Source: Mucidula mucida (Eukaryota; Basidiomycota; Agaricomycetes; Agaricales; Physalacriaceae). Taken from it: a DNA stretch of 64,000 nt. Where the stretch lies: the NCBI GenBank assembly GCA_015501055.1, contig JADNYV010000147.1:1-64000 (forward strand). The letters are read 5' to 3'. The notes under the pieces were generated by a model that worked only from the letters and a program-made list of their open reading frames with translations, had not been told where the DNA came from and did no database searches. Below are positions 34,532 to 44,400 of this stretch, in pieces. The number at the start of each line of letters is the position of its first letter. Positions within the stretch are counted from its first letter, which is position 1. The position numbers were made by a program, and so were the translations under genes.

Positions 34532-36025
34532 ATGTCTATCGCTTCCGCTCCCGACTTCTTCTTGACTCGCGTTGGCGACGAACTCGTTTTTAACCACGGA
34601 CAGCCTATTCAATCCAACACCGATGTGCCTAAGAAGCGCATCTTGGTTGTTGGTGGCGGTGTAACTGGTTTCACTGTGGGTGGTTCAATGATGTGCTTTT
34701 TAACGCAGCTTGCTCACGAAACCTCCAGACTGCGTGGGCACTATTAGATGCCGGATACATGTCGCCATTGTGGCTGAGCGCTGGGCTGATCCCAAGAATC
34801 GCATCACCTCTCAAATCGCCGGCGCTCTGTGGGAATTCCCACCTGCTGTCTGTGGAAAGCACACCGATGTAAGTTTCTCCCTCCTTAGGCAGTTCGCCAT
34901 CTTACCTTGAATTGAAGGTCATCTCTCTGCACAACTCGAAGCGATGGTGTATGACCGCCTATCGCGTTTTCGACAAGCTTCAGGAGACGATGCCCCGACG
35001 CGACTACTTGGATCATGGTGTGCAGATGCGGATGGCCAACTTCTTCTTTGACCAGAAGATGGAGAGCATGCCAGATCGCGGTCAACTCGACAAATTCGAA
35101 GAAATCTGTGCGCAGAAGGATGTGAGTTTTTCAATTGTTTGACTTTTACTAAACTAACAATGTTGCCAGATCAAAGGCGTCCGTCGCGATGCCAGCATCG
35201 TCAAAGAACACAAAGTCAACCAGAAGGCTGGCGTTGTCGACGCGTACCAACATCTTCACCCGTCATTGACACCGACGCATACATGAACTGGCTTCGCTTC
35301 GTCCTCGTCTGCAAAGGCGCAGTGATGGAGACTCGCCGAATTAACGGCGACCTTCTTGGCCAGGAGGAGGAACTCCTCGCCGAGTACAACGCAGCCGCCA
35401 TCGTGAACGCGACAGGACTCGCCGGTCTTGAACTTGCTGGAGATGCATCTGTGTACCCACTTCGTGGTGCTCTCATCCGAGTTGTCAACGACGGCAAGAT
35501 GTTCCCCAAGGTAACCGAGGCCCTTGCTGTGACTCACGACGACACACGGGGGAAGATGAGGACATTGTCTTTATCGTTCCCCGTAACAACAACACGCTTA
35601 TACTTGGCGGTATGTTCGTGTTATCCAGCATGCAAGAAATCAATACTGAATGATATCTCTCAGGCTTGGCTCAACCCCACAAATACGAGCTCGACCTCAC
35701 CTTAGACAGCCCCGAAATCGTTCGCATGCGAGAATGATGCAACAACTTCGTTCCCGGTCTGGAGAATGCGGAATATGACCCAGATGCGCCTTTAGTGCAG
35801 GGTCTCCGTCCTTTCCGCGGCTCCAATGTACGCGTTGAACGCGAGCTACGTCACAGAGCGGACGGGTCCATGAGCCGCATCGTCCACTCTTACGGACAAG
35901 GCGGCGCAGGCTTTTCGCTCTCCTTTGGGTGTGCTGGCGATGTCTTGGAGTTGATCGAGGAAATGGAACTAGGTCTGCCTCCCATCAAGATGGGTTGTAG
36001 CCAACGCCATAAACGTACCTTGTAA
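34532..36025 (+). pseudogene. D-amino-acid-oxidase-like FAD oxidoreductase, copy 2, full length but broken
   Basis: Has the 5' part that copy 1 lacks: ATG 34532 in context CACC-ATG, MSIASAPDFFLTRVGDEL, the FAD-binding RILVVGGGVTGFT, an intron (GTGGGT...CTCCAG), AWALLDAGY and VAIVAERWADPKNR. The rest parallels copy 1 to the DAO signature and the stop at 36025. Lesions: one base missing at GGATACATG near 34756; one T missing at 35254-35255 (TTT in copy 1); one base missing near 35550 (GGGGCG in copy 1, GGGGG here); and a TGA at 35735-35737 where copy 1 has CGA. The family oxidises D-amino acids with FAD, releasing ammonia and hydrogen peroxide. As written this copy cannot encode a full protein. 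Confidence 0.8.
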
Positions 36026-36065
36026 AGTTCTGATTGTAGTTGCTTGATTTATTCTCTATTTATGT
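34782..36065 (+). repeat. right arm of the inverted repeat
   Basis: 1284 bp, inverted relative to 30225-31510. A second short block of homology continues beyond it: 34385-34432 matches 31509-31557, showing that copy 1 arose from the same ancestral promoter region with an internal deletion. Confidence 0.9.
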
Positions 36066-36406
36066 TCATTTCACGTCGACCGGCGATCTTGTCCGCGCAG
36101 TTGGCACAGTCCAAATCCCTAGTACTATGATTCAGCGTATTTGGGCCTATCTTTTGATGCTCTTCTCTCTTTCGCTGTCTTAAAAAGCGCGTCTGACGCG
36201 TCGGAAACACGTATAGAAACGGCAGGAGCGCTGCCGACCTGTCGATCGGCGCACAAGTCACGTCAGATCTTCTCTGCCTTCTCGCCCCCATACTACGACC
36301 TACCATCGAGGGCGTAGCTCAGTCTTCAGAATCTTCCACGTCGGTCATGTTGCGCGGCTGTTGTCTCAATTTGTTTCTTTATACCAGGTGACCAACGACT
36401 CAGCCT

Positions 36407-37845
36407 GACATCCCTCTCGAAATCAAGACCCTCGTAATCCGTGAATTATCACCATACGGCTCCAGTTCAAACACACGTTCCACACGAGTGTCTGCTGCCG
36501 AGAAAGCGGCATTTTTTCGTGACCTCTGCACCGTCTGCTTGGTCTGGCCGGACACGGTTGCCATCAATCGCAACATTTTATTCCACACGATTTCACTTCG
36601 CTCTATTGACCATCGAAAAAACGCATGCCTCCGCAATCTTCGCCAGGCCCTAGAAATCATACCGATGTGTCCACGTTTGTCGGAAAGCTTGAACTCTTTG
36701 AGTTGACCGACGACTTGTTGTCTGAAAGCCCTCCTTCCATCCCACTTCCAGTCGTTCGCTTTTCCTCTCGTTCCTATCATTCATTCCCAAAATGCTCAAC
36801 CTCAGACGTCTCTGCTCACCATGATGTGCTGTCGCGAGGACACTCCTACAACTTTTGCATTGATTTTACGTCCTGAAGAATCCTCGGTCACGCACTAACC
36901 CTCACCAATGTAATTTTCCATCTCAGCTTTGGCACGTTCCTTGGTTACTGGACGATACGGGGCTTATAGAGTCTGCTTTGACGGTATATCCCTCATTCCG
37001 TATAACACCCGACGTCGCGTGTTCTCAAAGGAAACATAGACAACTGGTATGAGGAGGATACCGGGACGGCATGGAATGTCGACAGGCCCTCCACGATGTT
37101 CATGGTACATGTCGCAGAGCTGAATCTCACACTCTCCAACTCCCTTGGGCACGGCATCTTTATGTTGATGGACATCTTAGCCAGCGAAGAGTCGTCGCCG
37201 TTTATTGATGTGGACTACTTGTGGATAGAGGCGGGCGAGTCAGAAGTGATAACCGCCACAACCGTGACTCGGATCAACAATATCATCCGCCGATATGAGC
37301 TCTGTTATTTGAGCTTGAAAGACGTCACAATGTGTATGTGGCGTGCTTTTTGTCTGATCTCGGGCCGTACCCCTGACATAGATCTCTACCAGTTACCGAG
37401 GACGCGATTCGGACACGGCGACGTAGAAAGTGTGACGATGGAGTTGGGTGTTTGGCACAACTTCACCCTTCTCGAACCTAAGCTTTTTTTTGATTGGTAT
37501 CTTGCCAGCCTGGCCGCCGTTCCACCCGATTCAAATCTCCGAGAGATCACATTGTCTCTGCAGCTACTTGCTCGTTTGGAAGCCACGGACTTGGGATCAC
37601 AAGGCGTTTGGGGAATATTAGATTCAGCGTTGTCTGGCGCCAACTTGCAGCTGGACGCGTTGATCATTGGGGTTAATGTTTTGCCCCCGATTTCCCCGAC
37701 CGACACCAAAACTCGTGGCCTAATGAAGGCGCTACAGACGTGGCTGATGGAAACTTGTTTCCCGAAGGTTACTGACAGATGCTTGGAGAAGGAGCGAGGA
37801 CGAGCTCACGGTTCTGAACCGTTTGACGCAAAACCAGTAGTTTAG
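36407..37845 (+). pseudogene. F-box/LRR-like gene, family copy C
   Basis: Closest to copy B: DIPLEIKTLVIRELSPYG, AAFFRDLCTVCLVWPDTV, CLRNLRQALEIIP, then after frame changes VSTFVGKLELFELTDDLL. A cluster of breaks occupies 36700-37095, where copy B is open. From about 37096 the frame is again open: VAELNLTLSNSLGHGIFML, SSPFIDVDYLWIEAGESE, RINNIIRRYELCYLSL, LASLAAVPPDSNLREITL and LDSALSGANLQLDAL, to the stop at 37845. Together with copy B it mirrors the inverted arrangement of the two oxidase copies but is clearly more diverged than the oxidase arms. Confidence 0.55.
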
Positions 37846-38619
37846 ATCATAATATCATCGGAAAATCGAGATGCGGCACCTGTACACATTTGGCCAATTA
37901 CTGGTTTAACTTGTAGAGACGTCGGACCTGAATACTGAGTGCACGACTTTTTCAGCAGGTATATCTCGCGTCGTCTAGTACATAGCGTCTAACTAGATTT
38001 GGGTCGCTAACTGGAATGGGAGCTCCCGACTGGCATCGGCAACGACACATCCTCGCCACTCTCCAATAGCTGGACTTGAAACTTACCGCCTCTGCCCTTC
38101 CGTTTGAGGAATGAAGGCTTCTCCCATGTCTTGCCGCCGCCATGGATGGTGACACTAGACGCGAAAAGCTCGTTCTCTCATGTCCTTTTACATCCCCAAG
38201 GCTGATGCAACACTGCAACCTCAGTCTGTAGCCCAGCACCAGCCGCCGCGAACAACTGGACCTACATCCCAAACCGTTCAACCCAGGAGTTCGTAGTGGT
38301 TGTAAATCGGCTCTAACATAGCCACCACCAAGATATACGATGATCCCGATCGAAGGGGCGGGATGTCTACTCCAATCGGTGGCGAGAGCGGGCAGACACG
38401 AACTCGAATTGGTCTGAAGAGAAATTCAATTGGTCCCTACAAAGTCATTACTTATTGTACATCACCTGGCCTGGGCGCCGCCGTGCTGTCCACGTAAATG
38501 ACGCCTCTTTGGATCCTCCGGTGTATCCTCTTGAGTAGCATGCATTGCAAAGTAACACGCCTCAAGTTGAGTCCCTAGATAATCCATCAGCTATTAATGT
38601 TATATATACATTCTAGACT
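37846..38619. other. gene-poor region with repeat-like words
   Basis: No gene recognised. Around 38014 the word CTAACTGGAATGGG recalls the repeat near 27317. A short frame near 38420-38537 has a retroelement-like feel but no identifiable domain. Confidence 0.3.
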
Positions 38620-39161
38620 TCATCCCTGTTGTCGCTTTGTACTTACTCGAATTGGCACGCAGCTTCGAATCCACGTACGAACTCCGCGATGACTGCGTGC
38701 GGCCGGCACATCTTTGTTTCGTTTTTGGAATACTGCATGCTTGTAGCGTTCTTCTCGAAGACACGGAGTGATATGGAAGTGCGCATAATTCCCAGTGTAC
38801 TGAACGTAGGCAGGCAATCTCAGCTTCCTCGACTGAGCAAACAACACGAGCTTGTTCGAGTCTGAAATGAGATTGACGCACTTGGTGCTTCCTGGTTGCT
38901 TGATATACTCTCTGAGCACTCGATCGCCGTTGACGAAGAACCCGCATCAACGCAGCATCTCATCATAAACAACATTGTCTGTGTCAGTCCAGACTGCAAC
39001 GCGTCAATCTCAATGAATGATGGTTCCCATCGCTGCGACCTATGGAGAAAGACCGGCTCCAGAGTAGCATCCGGCAATGTGAGCATAACCGTACCATGTA
39101 AATGTCTCCGAATATCCTTGTCCTCGAACGCAGGCGTCCCAATATGTCGAGTTTCGAACAT
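38620..39161 (-). CDS. hypothetical protein, frame-broken
   Basis: ATG 39161 starts MFETRHIGTPAFEDKD with RHLHGTVMLTLPDATLEP and RSQRWEPSFIEIDAL. A frame change then gives VWTDTDNVVYDEML and FFVNGDRVLREYIKQP, followed by KLVLFAQSRKLRLPAYVQY and HFHITPCLREERYKHAVF, ending at 38620. The composition is convincingly coding and the pieces are collinear, so this is likely one gene with one or two base-level breaks. I do not recognise the family. Confidence 0.4.
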
Positions 39162-39387
39162 GAAAAGAATTGTCAGTCTCGAATCTCAGAAACAATAAGA
39201 GTGGGTGGGAGCCAGAGATATACATAATTAGACTAACACGATAATCTATAAGGAGTACAGGATGATACGGTCATAATGGACAGCAAGAACTGCGGAGCAA
39301 TGAGTACACAATAGAGGTAGAAGCCACTGAACCATACCGACATATATTACAATCGTGGCCGCCAGCGCACGATGGGCAGTACAACAC

Positions 39388-40113
39388 TCAGCGCTGTGCC
39401 GCGGTGGTGACCTGTAGATCATGGGTGTTTCCTATACAAAGGTCAGAGGAGAATGATCAATATGATAGGTACAGACCAGACGTTGAGTCGTAGACGTGCC
39501 AAGTAAGGGAGTTCCGCTTCTCGTTTCTCGGAGTCGGACCAGACACGGCCTGTTCCCATCCATCGGGGAGGCCCTGTACGGAGTGTGAGCGAGGTCTGTA
39601 CTGAGACTAGCATTGACGCGTACTGTAAAGCCGCTGGTCATCGGGTCGAAGCCGACATGGACGTGATGTACAAAACCCGAGGGTGCACTCGTTTCGCCCC
39701 CGAGTGCACTGCGGTCGTACATGTCGTCGTGCCACTTGTATAGTTCCTGGTCACTTTCGAATGACAGCAAGTAAGTCTTGGGTCTCGCGCCCGGACGTTC
39801 AGTGAACTTTAGCAGAACGCAGAAAGGCTTAATGTCGGTGCGCTCGACGGTAGTGAGGTCACGGAGCTGAAAGGTCTTTTGAGGGCGGGCAGACGACTGT
39901 TAACAGCCATTTAGTAGGCGTGACTGATATTCGGAATTTTGGCCTAACCTGTGCTGATGGTTGCCCTTTGTGCAAGGCCAGCGTCGTCTCCCCAAGGACG
40001 AGCCACTTGCGTTTCCAGATCCAGCCAGAGAATGTGCCCGTTGTCTTCACGGCAACAGCGCCGCTGCGCAGAACCTTTGTGGTTGTAGTCTTTGAGGTCT
40101 CCTTTGAAGGCAT
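39388..40113 (-). CDS. PH-CRIB protein, PAK (Cla4-like) N-terminus without kinase
   Basis: The start chosen is ATG 40113 (MPSKETSKTTTTKVLRSGAV). A PH domain follows (TFSGWIWKRKWLVLGETTL; then after an intron, LRDLTTVERTDIKPFCVLL, KTYLLSFESDQELYKWHDDM). Next comes a p21-Rho-binding CRIB element: HHVHVGFDPMTSGFT, with the intron GTACGC...CGTACAG placing GLPDGWEQ directly after it. This PH-CRIB order is the N-terminus of fungal Cla4-type PAK kinases that bind Cdc42-GTP and membrane lipids. But the gene ends soon after: a last intron leads to a short exon and TGA at 39388, and no kinase domain lies downstream on this strand for more than 10 kb. So either a stand-alone Cdc42-binding protein or a truncated kinase copy. 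All splice joins are in phase and no frame break is seen. Confidence 0.75.
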
Positions 40114-41425
40114 TGGCGGCGGCAACGGTGAAGTAGGGGGTGGTGGTGGTATTATAGAGATAGAGAAGGAGGGAGAGGCGGTCAACGACGGCTAGCGGTG
40201 AGGTGGCACAAAAGGGATGATGGTGGTTGAAAGACAAGGACTTTCCGCTTTGTTTTCGATCACATCAGGGCAACAATTTCATTTCATCATTTCAACAAAT
40301 CGTCTATATCGTCAACAAATTAGTTGTACAAGGCTCGTTAAATAAGGACAACTCTGATTACGGCACGACGAACGCTAAGGAACCGTTGCATTAGCGCTAC
40401 AGAGGGACGGCCCCATGTTTATTTCTGTGCGTATTTCCTTGCGGGCGCACGGAAGCTTTTTTGCAACATAATCTAATCATTTCAGCACCATTCAACCTCA
40501 TCAATCACGGCACGGTCCATAACGGAGAACAAACGCACAGAGATGTAGATACACATTTCTTTCTCTCGGTATCGCTGTCACCGTTAACATAAGGTTTAGA
40601 CGTTGTAGAGTGAATGTTGCGCTTGTTTCCACGGATGAAATCCATCGACGGGCGGGATGCCGGAACACCATTCGATTGGCCCACAAACCTCCCAAAGGAG
40701 GTGGGTTTACCGATCCACTGACTCCCCGAATGTAATCAATGAAACTTGGGAATCTAGCCTTGTATGACTAAAGGCCGCCCAGACACAGCGAGCATAGATT
40801 TACGCGTTCTGTTCACGATTGACGGAAAGCGTCTTTGAGTAAGGTCGATCCTAATGTATAGGTTGAAGACCTAGACCATAGTCCAATGTGGCAACGGAAG
40901 ATTAGTGGATACAGTTGGGATACAGCGTGCAAGACAGGCCCGGACTAGACGTCGCGACCAATATTACTTCGTTGTTTAGGAACTGCGCATGCGGTATGTA
41001 ATGATGGACGCTGGCATAACCTTCAGCAAAAGAGCCTCGATCGTCAGCTGAACTTGCCCAAATACACGATCGTTACTTACACGACTTCTGAGAAGAGCAG
41101 ATTGTCCCCTTCTCCTCCTTGACAGGACGTGTCTTGGGAGAAGTCACCTCGTAGATCTACCATGTGTCCAAATACAAGTTTTACACAGAACTGCTGATAG
41201 CCCAAGAGGACAGAAAAGGCGGTCCTATGGGGAGGCATGCAGAGTTGAACAAAGCGCTCAGAGTAGTAAGAAAACGAGTAAGTTGACAGCAGCAGATTTG
41301 TTTGGAGAAGGGTTCAAAGCATGGTTAGTTGATGGCAGGTTGATGGGTAGACAAGATATGGCCCGGAAATTGCCGGGACGAGTTGCTTCCGTCCACGATC
41401 ATTCTCATCTCGGTCGCGTACCAGA
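40114..41425. other. 1.3-kb intergenic region
   Basis: Divergent promoters of the PH-CRIB gene and the methyltransferase-like gene are expected here. No other gene, repeat or RNA is recognised. Confidence 0.4.
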
Positions 41426-44400
41426 ATGCCCAAACACGCGCGTGTGAGCACAAGCAGTATTCGCCTTTTGTCCTTTGAATTTTCATCAAGTTCAGGACTC
41501 GCATCATGACGCGAACTCCACTGCTGATTCGTCGGATTCCGAATCTACACGGCCTCCACCTCCCAGACGCAAACGCACACGAGCAGGCGGAGTGCCGGCG
41601 CCCAAGGCACCCGTCGGGCCCAAACGCAGTCTCCCAGAGGCTGGCAGTTTCAATTCCCACTACGCGGTCGCACCGCGTCGCGCAGGACGTGACAGGCTGG
41701 TCAAGGATCTCAACCTCCTTCAGAACTACGGCGACTACTGGCCTCGGAAGGCGGGATTACGCGAGCTCATCCAGAACATGTGGGATGGCTGCATGCATGC
41801 CATTCGTGGCTGTCCAGATGACATCCAGGTATCTGTTATCTACAAGGACAAGGTGGTGGACTGCCAGGACTTCGATTGGGGCATCTTGGATCCTTCCTGG
41901 TCGCAGAATCTCGAACTCGGCCAGACAGTCACTGTTGTATTTAGGTCGAGGAAAAATATCCCTACGTCCCCGCAGGGTCTAGAGCGCAAAGGTGACAGTG
42001 GCATTTGGAGCGATGTGAAACTACTGGGATGGATAGGCTTACGCCCGACGGCCCAGAAAACATTCGAGATTGAGCTCTTCAATCTTGTACGGACGCCGCT
42101 AACGTTGGCAAAGATGCGGTTCGGGGCAACGTCGAAATCAAACTCAAACGTGTTTGTGGGGCAGCACGGAGACGGTTTGAAGATGGTAAGTACAGTTTCA
42201 TATAGTGCGTTGATATGGGTTTTCATTTTGAGTACTAAAGGGAATCAACGCGCTCATTCGGGACGATTTAAGTGAAGAGGAATTGATTCCGAATCTTAAC
42301 GTCTTCACTGGCACGAAGCAGTGGGAATTTGACTACAATAAGGCCCAGGATTCATCACTGGAGGTTATCGAGACCGTCGCCAATACTCCCTTTGTTCCCG
42401 GCTTCCTGGTTCGAATTGTTGACTTCCCTCGCGACGCTGTTGACCTGGGACATTTTCTCTTCATCCGACCCCCGAAGCAAAGTATCACCACAAAAGAGGG
42501 CTCCATTCTCATGGAGAAGCACCTGATGCACCGTATTTATGTCAGTATAAGTCATTGCCGATGTTCTGACTGACGCAAATCATTGCAGGTCAAGAATATC
42601 TACGTCTCGAGCGATCAATCCCTTGCCTATGGTGTTAATCTTCAAAACGCGTCTCTTGCGCGGGACCGCAACCATATGCGCGGTGTTTTCGATCTTTCCA
42701 CGGACGTATATAGTATTTGGTCATCTAGTTTTGTGTCCAATGTCAAGGCGCTCGACCTATATCTGGAGCTTCTTCTCGGAAGACTTCCGTACATCGATAT
42801 CCTGCACGCGAATGATCTTGAGGAATCGATGATGAACGGCGACGATCTTGAGCTGCTCTGGGATCGGCTTCGGGAGACGAAGGGTGGCGGTGACATCTTC
42901 TTTTGTTCTACTCATTATGAAGACATTCGGATCACTAGAGATGTCTTGCGCAAGGTTCCCTTCCCCATCCACGAAAGGTTCTACTCCCATCTAGTCCATT
43001 ACGGGCTGGTTCAGTCTCCCCAAGTCGTCCGCCGCCAGAAATTTGTCAATCTTGCCGAATCGCCGATCATTGCGCAACCAACGTTGCAAGTTCGGTACAC
43101 GCTCCATCTCATCGACAGCTTTCTCCAATCTGAAAGCGAGATGGCGCAGTATAGGGACAACTACACCTTCAAAGCTGTCCCACAGGACCTGGACAGCATC
43201 GAGATGGACAGGGCTGAGGACAAGGTGATTAGGATCAACGACTGCACCCTGTCGTCCCAGTTTGTCCACCTGAAATGCGGGATGTGCCCATATTACAAGC
43301 GGCATCTACACGCTCGTGGCGAGACGCAACCGCAGGCTGAAGACGTCTCAGAACTCTTTGACGATCACCGGTTTCCTGACGTTGGCGCGGACCATCTCTG
43401 CCACTGTTCGGCGCTCCATATTCTCTCTCTTATCTCTCAGGAAAAGTCTGGCGTAGGGTCACATTGGTTGCTGGAGGTGGAAAGGAGGCGATACGTGGCG
43501 CTCCAGACGCTTCCGCGGGACTTGCGCTTTCAAACGGTGCAGTCGAATGTCGGAGGCACGGATGCGCCGCTGGATATAACGCTATCGTGGTGTACTTGGG
43601 CCGGCAGTTTAGGCTTCGTTATGAAGCTCTACGATGACGCAGAACCACGACCACGTCTCTTGACCAACGCAACGCAGGTTCAGGGCCTCCCTCAAGGTAT
43701 GCCAAACAGCAATTTGTTTCTTTCTTGAAATTGCACGTGCTTACTATACCGTAGAGCCGCCATATTTACGAACGTTCGAGTGCGATGGGCCGACGCTTTG
43801 GCTTAACGACCAGCTTAGGCCAGGCCAGAAGTATGTGGCTCAAGTTTGCTGGAACGAGAAAGAGTCTCTTTTCAGCATGCCATATTCGTTCTTAGTCCCA
43901 CCGTCGCCTCCGCGCTCTTCATCAGTCGTGGTCGAGGAATCTTCACCGAACACGCTGAGTGTAAGGTGGGCTTCCAGTCCAGCTGACGGCGCCGATGCCT
44001 GGATTGTCGCCATTCGGCTCAACATGCAAGAAGTGGTGCGACGGGAGGTGAACACGCCGATGCTAGAGGAGGGCATAGATGGGCTTTTCGAAACTCTCTC
44101 AGATGCTGACATCCTTTTGGAGATCCATGCCAAGTCGACCATTGGTGATGGCATTATAAGCAAGAACTACGCATCGTGGTCATCTCATGCGACTATGTAC
44201 CCGCCGTTCTCACCTCCTATGACGCCTCTACAGGAAACCTTTCATGATTTTGATGAAGCACAAGGTGGGTGTACTAACCCGAATTCCCCACCGGCGTTCC
44301 GCGACTCAAGTGAACTCGAATACGTGGACAATGAGCGCAGCCTTGCATTGATGGCCGCCATGAAGGATGATACCGGACACGACGAGCAGCAGATGGATGC

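Noticed and set aside
38420..38537. Possible gypsy integrase tail (IGPYKVITY...)
   Set aside because: Only a few residues resemble the integrase C-terminus; no chromodomain or other pol domain nearby.
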